Below, in pieces: positions 16,666 through 25,642 of a stretch of DNA of 64,000 nt. The notes beneath the pieces are model-generated. The model ran no database searches. It was not told where the DNA came from and was given only the letters and a program-made list of their open reading frames with translations. A program made the translations under genes and the position numbers. Source of the DNA: Candidatus Kuenenia stuttgartensis (GTDB taxonomy: Bacteria; Planctomycetota; Phycisphaerae; Phycisphaerales; SM1A02); assembly GCA_945902075.1 (NCBI GenBank), contig CAMDMA010000014.1, positions 1 through 64,000 on the forward strand. The letters are read 5' to 3'. Within the stretch, counting starts at the first letter, position 1, and each line of letters begins with the position of its first letter.

Positions 16666-17610
16666 TCAGTCGTAGGCACACGAGACCGTGGGAAGTTCGA
16701 TCGTCTCAAGTTGCAGGTTGGTCGTGATCTTGAAGTTCGACTGCGTACGATGCCGTTCGGCGAAGAAGAACGCCAACTCGTAATCCTCGCCATCGGTGAG
16801 TCCAAGGCGGTTCAACTCGACGACTTGCTCGATTGCGCCGTGGACGCCACCGAGGTCGATCACCAACTGGCCGTTGATAAAGACGAACACATCATCGTCG
16901 CCGCGGAAGGTGAAGGTCTGCGCTCCTTCGGCGTCGTAGGTGAACTTCGTCAACAGTTCGAAGGTGAAGTGGAAGTTTCGGTTTGGTGTGCCGCCTGGGT
17001 TTCCGAAGAGCTGATTCTCAATCGGGAAGAACCCTCCGAGCGCGACGCATTGGGGATCCGAGTTTGAGTCGAACACATAACTTCCGTCTAACTGCCGCGA
17101 CAGCGTTAGTGCAAGCGGTGCGGAGACATTGAGTTCAAGGTCATCCTGGAACCACTTCGCGAAGTTGGCAGAGGTGGTGAGCCCGCCGTTGTCGGTGTAG
17201 GTTCCGTCCTTCTTTCCCGCGATGTCGCCGCGGCTACTGTCAAAGAGTCGCCAACAGATGTTTTTCCCTGCACTGTTGCGCCATTCGTAGCCAGTCTTCA
17301 CCTTGAAGCCACCGCCTTTGAAGACCGGCTTCTTGTCCGCGCCGAGGGTGGGCTGGATGTTGTTGCAATAGTGCCCAAAGCCATGAGAAGGCTGGAGTTC
17401 GAAGTCGGGGTGGCCGCCGGGTTTCGTTCGTTCGCGGAAATCGCGAATGACGCCGGTGAGCGTGACGGACGATGGCGGAGTTCCCGCTTGAGAACCTGAA
17501 GATCCGGAAGTCGCATCCGACGGAGCGCTTGCGGAGATGGTCGACAGTCCGAGTGGAACGGAGGCAGCGAGAAGAATGACGCGAGCGGACAACTGCAGGC
17601 GATTTTTCAT
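16666..17610 (-). CDS. Exported fibro-slime domain protein
   Basis: 314 aa from Met 17610, with a GAAGGAAA ribosome site. A Sec signal peptide spans residues 1-29. The body matches the fibro-slime domain known from Dictyostelium and some bacteria: GVIRDFRERTKPGGHPDFE at the start, then FTFRGDDDVFVFINGQLVIDLGGVH, a PA14-like calcium/carbohydrate-binding lobe, and ELAFFFAERHRTQSNF. In bacteria such proteins are extracellular and probably bind glycans. It ends in SCAYD, and a strong terminator follows. Confidence 0.82.
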   Translation of the reverse strand: MKNRLQLSARVILLAASVPLGLSTISASAPSDATSGSSGSQAGTPPSSVTLTGVIRDFRERTKPGGHPDFELQPSHGFGHYCNNIQPTLGADKKPVFKGGGFKVKTGYEWRNSAGKNICWRLFDSSRGDIAGKKDGTYTDNGGLTTSANFAKWFQDDLELNVSAPLALTLSRQLDGSYVFDSNSDPQCVALGGFFPIENQLFGNPGGTPNRNFHFTFELLTKFTYDAEGAQTFTFRGDDDVFVFINGQLVIDLGGVHGAIEQVVELNRLGLTDGEDYELAFFFAERHRTQSNFKITTNLQLETIELPTVSCAYD

Positions 17611-17977
17611 AGTGGTTTCCTTCGAGAGGGGACGACCTCCGAAAAGACAACCAAAGGGTTGAATGTGTGAGTGCGCGCGGCAAGCAAGTCGAGCGGAAAA
17701 CACCTGAGTTGTGATCAAACGCCGTTCGCCTGCGCGGGTTGACACGGTTGTCGGAGAGTAAAGAGCGCTCCGAGGCACGCGGCTCGCCGCCCGATCGTCT
17801 ACTCACGGCATCACCCGCACCCCGCACATCTGCGATTTCGCGCACTGAGTCGAGCCAACGGGCTCCACGAGCCGATGCAATTGGCATAATCCGCACGGTC
17901 ATCGCGACCGCGTTTCTCAACACTTCATAGGGCAGCAGGCACGAGGCCGATTTCGCCCGCAAAGGACTGCAGCACGC
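17611..17977. other. Divergent intergenic region before murA
   Basis: 367 bases between the fibro-slime gene and murA. It should hold both promoters. I see a TTGACA at about 17739 without a well-spaced -10, and no convincing coding sequence. Confidence 0.45.
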
Positions 17978-19315
17978 ATGGATTCTTTCCGCATTCAAGG
18001 TGGTCGCCGACTCGCTGGAACGATTCAAATCGAGGGCTCGAAGAACGCGACGCTGCCGCTCATGTCGGCTGCGCTTTGCACCGACGGGCAGATCACACTG
18101 CGGAACGTTCCGAGCCTCTCTGACATCTCAAACATGGCGCGTCTGCTCCGCGAACTCGGCATCGAAGTCGACGGCGACTCAGGCACGATGAAGATGCGCG
18201 TGATGGATCACAACCAGGTGCATGCGCGGTACGACATCGTCAAGACGATGCGCGCGTCGATCTGCGTCCTTGGGCCAATGCTCGCGCGCCGCCGCCGTGC
18301 GGTGATCGCGATGCCCGGTGGCTGTGCGTTCGGCTCTCGACCGATCGACCTCCACCTTCGTGGCATGGAAGCGCTCGGTGCAAAAATCGAACTGAACGGC
18401 GGTGACATCATCGCAACCGCGCCGGAGGGACTGAAGGGAACGACGATCTTTCTCGGCGGGCCGTTCGGGTCGACGGTGCTTGGTACGGCGAATGTCATGT
18501 GCGCTGCGGCCCTCGCGAAAGGTCGCACGGTCATCGAATGCGCTGCATGCGAGCCAGAGGTCGTGGATCTTGCGATTCTCCTCAACAAGATGGGCGCGAA
18601 GATCCAGGGTGCAGGCGGACCGCGCCTCGTGATTGATGGAGTTGAGAGTCTCGGCTCCGCAGACCACACCGTGATTCCCGACCGTATCGTTGCTGGAACT
18701 TACGCCGTTGCCGCTGCAGTCACCAACGGTGATGTGACGCTCGAAGAATTCCCGTATGACTGCATGCTGTCTGCAATTGATCGGTTTGACGAGATCGGCG
18801 TTCATGTTGAGATGATCGCTGGCCATGACAACCCGCTGCACGCGACCGTGCGCGTCACGAGCGAACGATTGCTCAAGCCGACAACCATTACGACGCAGCC
18901 TCACCCTGGATTCCCAACCGATTTGCAAGCGCAATTCATGACACTGCTCTGTCTTGCGAATGGCAACTCCATCATCACGGAAAAGATTTATCCTGAGCGC
19001 TTCGGGCATGTCGCAGAGCTCTCGCGTATGGGAGCGCAGATCTATCGTCAGGGTCCGACCTGCGTTGTTTCTGGCGGAGTTCCGTTGAAGGGCGCACCCG
19101 TGATGGCGAGCGACCTGCGCGCGAGTGCATCGCTTGTCCTTGCCGGCCTGATGGCCGAGGGCGAGACGAATGTGTCGCGCATCTACCACCTTGATCGCGG
19201 TTACACGCGCATGGAGGAGCAACTCAATATCCTCGGTGCGCGTATCGAGCGCGTTCGCGAAACGACTGGCGCTGTTGCGAACGAGTCGATGCCCGCGGCC
19301 GCTGTAGAGGTGTGA
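17978..19315 (+). CDS. murA: UDP-N-acetylglucosamine 1-carboxyvinyltransferase
   Basis: First committed step of peptidoglycan synthesis, transferring enolpyruvate from PEP to UDP-GlcNAc in the cytosol. The 445-aa product has the K22-N23 pair (EGSKNATLP) and the PEP-loop cysteine C116 (MPGGCAFGSRP), the fosfomycin-reactive residue, so classical sensitivity is expected. Length is slightly over the usual ~420 because of a short C-terminal tail. It is monocistronic, with its own terminator at 19335-19371. Confidence 0.94.
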   Translation: MDSFRIQGGRRLAGTIQIEGSKNATLPLMSAALCTDGQITLRNVPSLSDISNMARLLRELGIEVDGDSGTMKMRVMDHNQVHARYDIVKTMRASICVLGPMLARRRRAVIAMPGGCAFGSRPIDLHLRGMEALGAKIELNGGDIIATAPEGLKGTTIFLGGPFGSTVLGTANVMCAAALAKGRTVIECAACEPEVVDLAILLNKMGAKIQGAGGPRLVIDGVESLGSADHTVIPDRIVAGTYAVAAAVTNGDVTLEEFPYDCMLSAIDRFDEIGVHVEMIAGHDNPLHATVRVTSERLLKPTTITTQPHPGFPTDLQAQFMTLLCLANGNSIITEKIYPERFGHVAELSRMGAQIYRQGPTCVVSGGVPLKGAPVMASDLRASASLVLAGLMAEGETNVSRIYHLDRGYTRMEEQLNILGARIERVRETTGAVANESMPAAAVEV

Positions 19316-19334
19316 TGCAAATCTGAGCCATGCG

Positions 19335-19371
19335 CAAGCCTCCGTATGAACGCGGAGGCTTGTTGCTTTTT
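19335..19371 (+). terminator. Rho-independent terminator after murA
   Basis: Perfect 10-bp stem CAAGCCTCCG/CGGAGGCTTG with an 8-base loop, followed by ttgcttttt. Confidence 0.92.
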
Positions 19372-19404
19372 GCCAATGCTCGCCCGTGATTCCGAGGCAC
19401 TGCG

Positions 19405-20319
19405 CTAGTGCGATGACAGGAGATGATGCAGCACGACAGCGCTTGCGATTGAGACGTTGAGGCTTGGTGGATCATCGCTGAGCGCGCCAGCGAGGTCACT
19501 CATGGGGATTCGCACCACCGCATCTGCGAGATCGAGCACCGCAGCTGACACACCAGCCTGCTCCGCGCCGAAGACAACGAGTGCTTTCGGCGGAGGAGCG
19601 AAGGTCGAGAGTGGCACCGCATCAGCGGTATCTTCGGCCGCAAGAATCGTGTATCCCTGTTCGCGACGGAGGCGATCAAGGCATATGGGCCATTCGTCGA
19701 TACGCGCACGGCTCCAGGGAATATTGAGCGCGCGGCCCATCGAAACACGCATGGTTTTCCGCAGAAAAGGATCGCTTGTCGTCGGTGAGAGGATGGCTCC
19801 ACGCGCGCCGAAGCTCGCGGCATTCCGAAAGATCGCTCCAACATTATCTGTCTGCGTGATGCCGTCGAACGCGACAAGTACATCGCGGCTGATGTGCTCC
19901 GACGCGAAGGCACGTGATTTTTCACGCGCGAGGCATGCGGTGAGTGTCGCGATCGAAGCGTCATCGTGGCGCACGCCAAGCGCGATGGCGCCAGAGTGCA
20001 TGGTGTAACCCGTTACTTCGTGCAGCGCTCGTTCGTTGATACAACGGAAGAGGGCAAGTGATGGAAATGCAGTGAGAATTACCCCCAGCCGATCGATCGC
20101 CTCGCGTGTTGCCAGCAGCGCATAGGGCTCAATGATCGGTGGTATCGGATGGGTGCGTCGGCGAATCGATGCGGCAAGAAACCGACGCACAACGCGCTCA
20201 CTTTCAATCGCGTGTAGTCCGAGACCGCCGCGCAAATCACGGTCGCGGATGCCGCGAAAGATGTCGAGCCGCGAGTCCGAAGCATCAACGTCGATCGGTT
20301 GCGGAAGCACGGGAAGCAT
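19405..20319 (-). CDS. SpoU/TrmH-family RNA 2'-O-methyltransferase
   Basis: 304 aa. The C-terminal SPOUT knot has all three motifs: TDNVGAIFRNAASFG, VVFGAEQAGVS and IPMSD...SLNVSIASAVVLHHL. The N-terminal half is a likely RNA-recognition domain. It methylates ribose in tRNA or rRNA using SAM, but the target nucleotide is not predictable. The start lies 16 bases after the rho stop, making it the last gene of an RNA-themed minus-strand cluster (helicase, psuG, rho, this gene). Confidence 0.85.
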   Translation of the reverse strand: MLPVLPQPIDVDASDSRLDIFRGIRDRDLRGGLGLHAIESERVVRRFLAASIRRRTHPIPPIIEPYALLATREAIDRLGVILTAFPSLALFRCINERALHEVTGYTMHSGAIALGVRHDDASIATLTACLAREKSRAFASEHISRDVLVAFDGITQTDNVGAIFRNAASFGARGAILSPTTSDPFLRKTMRVSMGRALNIPWSRARIDEWPICLDRLRREQGYTILAAEDTADAVPLSTFAPPPKALVVFGAEQAGVSAAVLDLADAVVRIPMSDLAGALSDDPPSLNVSIASAVVLHHLLSSH

Positions 20320-20335
20320 GCACGATCTCAGCCCC

Positions 20336-22807
20336 TCAGGAGGCTCCGCCGACCATCAAATCGTTCGTCTCAAACCTCTGGCATGCGGCGAGAAGTTGCT
20401 CGATCTGCGCGTGCGGTGGCACCGCAAGCAGTCGCCGTCGGAGTGCGGTGATCGTCTTCAACTCGCGCTCTGACATCATGAGATGTTCTTTGCGCGTTCC
20501 GCTTGCAGCCAGGTTGATCGCCGGGAAAATGCGCTTCTCGGAGATACTTCGATCGAGAATGAGCTCCATGTTTCCGGTGCCCTTGAACTCCTCAAAGATC
20601 ACCTGATCCGCACGCGAACCGGTATCGACGAGGCAGGTCGCGATGATGGTGAGTGATCCACCCTCTTCGCATTTGCGCGCAGCACCGAAGAGTTGCTTCG
20701 GCACTTCGAGGGCGCGCGAATCGACGCCGCCCGACATCGTACGACCAGATGAGCCGTACCTACGACTGTTGTTGAAGGCGCGACCGAGCCGCGTAAGCGA
20801 GTCGAGCAACACAACGACATCTCGGCCCGCTTCCACGAGTCGCTTGGCACGTTCGATGGCGAGAATTCCGAGCGAAAGATGCCGTTCGAGATCTTGGTCA
20901 TTCGAACTTGCAAGCACCTGCGCCGGGACATTTCGCTTGAAGTCGGTGACTTCCTCAGGTCGCTCGTCGATCAATAGCGCGATGAGCTCGATGTTTGGAT
21001 GGTTCCGCTTGATTCCGTAGGCGATGTTCTGCAGCAACATCGTCTTGCCCGCTTTCGGTGGAGCGACGATGAGGCCGCGCGTACCGAAACCAATCGGACA
21101 AAAGAGATCAATCAGACGACAGGATGGAGGGCATCCCTTGTATTCGAGCGAAATGCGCGGTGATGGATCAAGCGCCGTGTAGTCTGCGAACGCCCTGCGC
21201 TTTGTGTACTCCTCAGGCGTCAGTCCTTCAATGGTGAGTACGTTTTCGACAAGCGGGCGTACGCTTCGGCCACCACGACGACGCTTCTTACTTCGACGCA
21301 GGCGCGCTTCAGCCACGATGCGCTGCGCAGGCCGAAGCCCGAGTTGTTGCACGAGCTGGTACGGAACCCACGGATCCTCGTCCGATTCAACGAGGCCGTC
21401 GGAGAACTGTCGGATGCGACCATCGGAGTTCGGAGGTAATTCCAGCACGCCGGAGCATTCAAAGGGCGGGGAAAGCGGCGGGGGCTGCTGCGGAATCCCG
21501 CCGGGTTGAAAGTGGAGATCATCCTCGAACTCATCTGGTCCGTCGAAATCTTCCGGTCCGTCGTAGTCGGCACCCGTCGACGCGGGTCCGCGCTGTTGCG
21601 GTTGCTGCGAACGTTGCGAACCATGTTGCGGACCATGTTGCGGATGGTTTTGCTGGCCCTGCTGCTGATGCGGCCTCTGCTGCTGACCGTGCCCACCGCG
21701 CTGCTGACCGTGCCCACCGCGTTGCTGGCCGTGTGTTTGGTTGCTGTGTCGCTGCTGATGCGGCTGTTGCTGTTGTGGGCGCGGTTGCGGCGGATTGTCG
21801 CCGCCTGATTGCAACGAACTTTCGGTGGCAGCTGTCGCCTCGCCGTTCGACGCCAACTCACCGCCGCCTCGCCGCCTCCGTCGCCGTCGCCTGCGTCGAC
21901 GCTTTCTGCCGCCGCCTTCGCTGTCACCGTCCTCGCCGCCGCCGCCGCCCTCCCCGGGCCCGCGGGAAGTATCGAGTGTCGTGGTGTCTGCGGAATCGTG
22001 TGCCACGCGCTCAACGCGAGGCTCAAATCGCGCCTCCGCATGATCGCCGCGGAACTGAGGTGAATGGTGCCGATTGGGCGTCGAGCTGCGGTCGTCGCGC
22101 GCGCGCGATGAGTCTTGCGGCGACAACGGGTCGGCTGCGGTCGTCATGGGTTCGACGGTCGCAGCTACTGGAGCAGCGGCGGCATTTTCCGTGCGCCTCA
22201 CACCGGGCCCGCGCTTCACACGCGTTTGCTTGTCGGTTGCGCGCTCAGCGGCCGGCGAGTTCGCGTTCGGCGCGCCCACTTTTTCGACCTTCTTCGGAGC
22301 AACATCTGTTGCTGATTTTGCTGCTGCGTTCGTCGCGACCCGCTTGGTGGTGGGCTTGGCGGAAGGCTTGGCGGAAGGCTTGTCAGAAGGCTTGTCGATC
22401 ACCTTCGTGACCGCCTTCTTGGCAACCTTCTTCGCGATCGGCTTCTCGCCGACCGCTTTCCCAGCGTTCGGAACCGAGGTGGTGGCAACCTTCGTGGCAG
22501 CCTTCGTGGAAGCCTTCGGTGCAAGCTTCGTGACCGAGGTCTTGGCAACCGTCTTTGTGGCCTTCGCGGTGACCCTCGCCGCGACTTTCGTCGCAACTTT
22601 CGTCGTGACTTTTTTGGCGACTTTCGTGACCACTTTCTTTCCGCTCTTGCTCTTCGCAGGCGTGGCGGCACGGCGTTCGGTGAAGGCTTGCTCCGATCCT
22701 TCCCGTGGTGCAGCGAACTTTTCCGCGGTGCGAGGTTGCAACTCGGATGGCGTCGATTGCTCCGACGTCGACTTTTGAGAATTGGATGCCGGCTTCTTGA
22801 ACTGCAT
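20336..22807 (-). CDS. rho: Transcription termination factor Rho with long disordered N-terminus
   Basis: RNA-dependent hexameric ATPase that ends transcription. The catalytic half (from about residue 450 of 823) is canonical: an OB-fold region ending near LPPNSDGRIRQF, Walker A APPKAGKTM, LLIDERPEEVTDF, DSLTRLGRAFN, the Q-loop/R-loop segment GGVDSRALEVPKQLFG and DTGSRADQVIFEEFKGTGNMEL. The first ~445 residues are low complexity: Lys/Ala/Thr/Val repeats like histone H1 (about 35-190), a run of eleven Arg, then Gln/His/Gly-rich sequence (about 330-410). Met 22807 is chosen because the upstream 36 codons look non-coding. Several short in-frame tandem repeats lie within. Confidence 0.92.
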   Translation of the reverse strand: MQFKKPASNSQKSTSEQSTPSELQPRTAEKFAAPREGSEQAFTERRAATPAKSKSGKKVVTKVAKKVTTKVATKVAARVTAKATKTVAKTSVTKLAPKASTKAATKVATTSVPNAGKAVGEKPIAKKVAKKAVTKVIDKPSDKPSAKPSAKPTTKRVATNAAAKSATDVAPKKVEKVGAPNANSPAAERATDKQTRVKRGPGVRRTENAAAAPVAATVEPMTTAADPLSPQDSSRARDDRSSTPNRHHSPQFRGDHAEARFEPRVERVAHDSADTTTLDTSRGPGEGGGGGEDGDSEGGGRKRRRRRRRRRRRGGGELASNGEATAATESSLQSGGDNPPQPRPQQQQPHQQRHSNQTHGQQRGGHGQQRGGHGQQQRPHQQQGQQNHPQHGPQHGSQRSQQPQQRGPASTGADYDGPEDFDGPDEFEDDLHFQPGGIPQQPPPLSPPFECSGVLELPPNSDGRIRQFSDGLVESDEDPWVPYQLVQQLGLRPAQRIVAEARLRRSKKRRRGGRSVRPLVENVLTIEGLTPEEYTKRRAFADYTALDPSPRISLEYKGCPPSCRLIDLFCPIGFGTRGLIVAPPKAGKTMLLQNIAYGIKRNHPNIELIALLIDERPEEVTDFKRNVPAQVLASSNDQDLERHLSLGILAIERAKRLVEAGRDVVVLLDSLTRLGRAFNNSRRYGSSGRTMSGGVDSRALEVPKQLFGAARKCEEGGSLTIIATCLVDTGSRADQVIFEEFKGTGNMELILDRSISEKRIFPAINLAASGTRKEHLMMSERELKTITALRRRLLAVPPHAQIEQLLAACQRFETNDLMVGGAS
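21680..21721. repeat. 21-bp tandem repeat in the rho Gln/Gly region
   Basis: Two 21-bp units (ctgctgaccgtgcccaccgc plus g) followed by a partial third encode repeated Q-Q-R-G-G-H-G. The frame is preserved. Confidence 0.85.
22353..22394. repeat. 12-bp tandem repeat in the rho Lys-rich region
   Basis: Three and a half 12-bp units (ggcttggcggaa and variants) encode KPSA/KPSD repeats. The frame is preserved. Confidence 0.85.
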
Positions 22808-23088
22808 GGGTGCAACCAGAGAGGTTCTCGCGCCTGCGGACGGACCGTGATTCTTCGCCTGAACGCGAGGGACACCCAGACATCTGGGTATCGCAACTCC
22901 GATCAGGATTTCCATTGCGGGCGTTACTGTGCGCGGATGGCCAACCGAATCGAGGGTTCGTGCGGCAAGGACATCGGGGTCAAGCGCAACGCGCCATCAT
23001 CCGAATCAGTTTCCCAGCCGCCTTGTGGGCATCGGCGTCGGGGCGAACGCCCTCGACCGGGATAGTCAAACAGAGCCGGGAGTCGGTG

Positions 23089-24096
23089 TCAAGTCGCTCG
23101 GGCGAGGTGGACTGCGACCCGAGCGCCGACGCGAGCGTTGTGGATGAGCACGGCGAGGTTGGTCGCAAGCGACGCCCCGCCCGACGCGCGCGCGACTGCG
23201 GAGAGAAGCACCGGCGTCACCTCCGGTCCGCGCGCACCAACACGTGTGCACTCAGCGAGGCCCTGGGTGATCGCGCTTTCCATGAGTTCAGCGGGAAGCG
23301 CGTAGGCAGCTGGCGGCGGAACGCAGAGGAGCATGCCGCGCGCCTCGTGAAACGCGCAATGAGCGCGAAAAAGGCCGGCAGCGTCGGCTTCGTCGTTGGC
23401 TTGCGCGTTGACCCGCAGATCTGCGTTCCCTTCGGAGAGAAATCGCGGAAAGAAGGGCGTGGAAAGTCCAACGAGCGGAACACCAAACGTGTCGAGCATT
23501 TCGACGGTCGCTGGCAGATCAAGAATGGATTTTGCTCCAGCGGTCACCACGAGCGTCGGCGTTTCGCGGATCGCAAGTAGATCGGCTGAGATGTCGGGGC
23601 GCTCCGCGTAGCCGCGATGCACGCCGCCGATACCGCCAGTAGCAAAAACGCGAATGGGCGCGGGCGAAGCGAGCCGGCAAGCGAGGAGCGTTCCCGCGAC
23701 CGTTGTTCCGCCGCTTCCGCCGCGATAGGCGATTAATGCGGCGTCACGCGCGGCGAGCTTGTGAACCTCGCGAAGTTCGGCGAGCTCATCCAGTTCTTCA
23801 TCGGTGAGCCCGATGACGAGTTCGCCGCGCAGCATGCCGACAGTGGCAGGTATCGCGCCCTCCGATCGCACGGCCGCTGCGAGCGCATGGCCAAGCGCGC
23901 GATGGACGGGGGAGGTTCCAACAAAGCACGCCCGGATCGCAGCCGGAACCTCGAGGTCGGCGAGATATGGCACTGAGACAGCCAGCGGCACCCGCGGAAG
24001 CCCGTGCGTCACCGCCGCGGTTTCCAGTGCAACCACGGGGCGTCGCGACGCAAGTGCATCCTCGACTTCCGGGTTCATCCGCACACGAATTGACAT
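23089..24096 (-). CDS. psuG: Pseudouridine-5'-phosphate glycosidase
   Basis: Reversibly splits pseudouridine 5'-phosphate into uracil and ribose 5-phosphate, recycling the modified base from RNA turnover. The 335-aa product shows the family blocks VALETAAVTHGLP, PATVGMLRG, GGSGGTTVAGT, ATGGIGGVHRG and VTAGAKSILDLPATVEMLDTFGVPLVG. A GGAGAG lies just before the ATG. No psuK kinase is adjacent. It sits between the helicase gene (24-base gap) and rho, consistent with an RNA-metabolism role. Confidence 0.92.
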   Translation of the reverse strand: MSIRVRMNPEVEDALASRRPVVALETAAVTHGLPRVPLAVSVPYLADLEVPAAIRACFVGTSPVHRALGHALAAAVRSEGAIPATVGMLRGELVIGLTDEELDELAELREVHKLAARDAALIAYRGGSGGTTVAGTLLACRLASPAPIRVFATGGIGGVHRGYAERPDISADLLAIRETPTLVVTAGAKSILDLPATVEMLDTFGVPLVGLSTPFFPRFLSEGNADLRVNAQANDEADAAGLFRAHCAFHEARGMLLCVPPPAAYALPAELMESAITQGLAECTRVGARGPEVTPVLLSAVARASGGASLATNLAVLIHNARVGARVAVHLARAT

Positions 24097-24120
24097 GGAG
24101 CTCTCCGAACGCCGTCAGTT

Positions 24121-25476
24121 TTAGCGGCGACGCGTTGCGACCCGGCCTCCGAGTCGACGACCTGGAAGGGCAGTCGGCACGATGCCATCCGGGAACATGG
24201 TCGAGTTCACCGCAACGGCGGCAACCGGAACCTCCGGACCCGCAATGCGATTGCGCGAGTGCTGCGCGTCTTCCTTGCGCTTCGCCTCGTGCTCGCGCAT
24301 TGCGGCGACCTCCATCGGTACCGGCCCCGGCTTGAAGTCCTCGTAGCCGACGGTCGGGATCTCGACGTTTGCGAGCATCTCGATGTTGGTCAGCAATTCA
24401 CCTTGGTCGGGCGCCACGAAACTCCAGGCGACACCGCTGCGGCCCGCACGCGCCGTGCGGCCGATGCGGTGAATGTAGACCTCGGGATCCTCGGGCATGT
24501 CGTAGTTCACGACGTGGGTGATATCGTCGACATCAAGCCCGCGCGCGGCGAGATCGCTCGCGACCAGCACGGAGAGTTGACCTTCGCGGAGTTGGTCCAT
24601 GACCTTGTCCCGCTTCTTTTGATACATGTCGCCGTGCATCGCGTGCGCGTCAATCTTGTTCTTGTTGAGGAACTCCGTGACCTCATCCACCGCGCGCTTG
24701 GTTCGGCAGAAGACCACTGCGAGGTGCGGCTGTTCCTTCCGCATCAGGTGCAGCAGCAGCCGGCGCTTGTCCCATCGTTCGACAGCAAAATAGCTTTGTT
24801 TTACCTGCGAAACAGTCAGGCTCTTCTCGAAGGTCACGATCTTCTCGGGATCCTTCATGTAACTGCGGGCGAGTTTCTCGATCTCCGGCGAGATCGTCGC
24901 GGAGACGAAGATCGTCTGCGGGGTCTTGCGGAGTCGGCCGAGGATTTTGCGGATGTCGTCGCGGAAACCGATGTCAAGCATCCGGTCCACTTCGTCAAGG
25001 ATCGCAAAGCGGAAACTCTCGAAGGGAAGGATGCCGCGCTCGGCAAGGTCCATCACGCGGCCCGGAGTGCCCACGATGATCGGCGGCCCCTTCTTCAGCT
25101 GGGGAAGTTGCTTGTCGATCGGTTGCCCGCCGTAGACAGCGACAGTCTGCACCTTGGCGAAGCTGCCAAGCTCTTGGAGTTCCTTCGCGACCTGGATCGC
25201 GAGCTCGCGCGTCGGCACAAGAACGAGGGCAGAGAATGCCGTGTCGGGATCAAGCATCTGAAGGAGCGGTAGTCCGAAGGCGGCGGTCTTTCCGGTTCCG
25301 GTCTTCGCCTGTCCGAGGACATCCTTGCCAAGAAGCGCCGCCGGTATGAGGGCAGCCTGAATCTGAGTCGGATGCTTGAACCCGCGCTTCGTCAGGCCCT
25401 CAAGTACGAGGGGCTTCAACCCCAGATCGGCGAAGGTCTTGGTCGTATCAAACGTATCGAGGGAAGTGGCGTCCAT
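24121..25476 (-). CDS. DEAD-box ATP-dependent RNA helicase (DEVD variant)
   Basis: 451 aa from Met 25476 (GAAAGAG upstream). All SF2 motifs are in order: Q motif (FADLGL...PTQIQ), I AKTGTGKT, Ia PTRELAIQ, Ib TPGR, II DEVD, III SAT, IV VVFCRTKRAVD, V SDLAARGLDVD and VI HRIGRTARAGRSG. Motif II reads DEVD rather than DEAD, a tolerated change. The short basic C-terminal tail ends in RRLGGRVATRRR and may help RNA binding. It leads the minus-strand RNA cluster. Likely roles are RNA unwinding, ribosome assembly or mRNA decay. Confidence 0.9.
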   Translation of the reverse strand: MDATSLDTFDTTKTFADLGLKPLVLEGLTKRGFKHPTQIQAALIPAALLGKDVLGQAKTGTGKTAAFGLPLLQMLDPDTAFSALVLVPTRELAIQVAKELQELGSFAKVQTVAVYGGQPIDKQLPQLKKGPPIIVGTPGRVMDLAERGILPFESFRFAILDEVDRMLDIGFRDDIRKILGRLRKTPQTIFVSATISPEIEKLARSYMKDPEKIVTFEKSLTVSQVKQSYFAVERWDKRRLLLHLMRKEQPHLAVVFCRTKRAVDEVTEFLNKNKIDAHAMHGDMYQKKRDKVMDQLREGQLSVLVASDLAARGLDVDDITHVVNYDMPEDPEVYIHRIGRTARAGRSGVAWSFVAPDQGELLTNIEMLANVEIPTVGYEDFKPGPVPMEVAAMREHEAKRKEDAQHSRNRIAGPEVPVAAVAVNSTMFPDGIVPTALPGRRLGGRVATRRR

Positions 25477-25642
25477 TGACTCTTTCTGCACAGCGGTTGC
25501 TTTCGTCGGGAAGGGTGATGGTAGAGGGTTTGGGAAGTCGATACAAATGCAGCCGCGAAATGTCTTGGCCAGGACGGCCGATGGCGTTTCAGCAATGGAA
25601 ACGGCTTCGCGGGCTCGCGACGCCGCACAAAGGCACGACGCC

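Noticed and set aside
22810-23580. Plus-strand frame of 256 codons between rho and psuG
   Set aside because: Mostly antisense to psuG, Arg-rich and without family motifs. The 281 bases before rho show no convincing gene.
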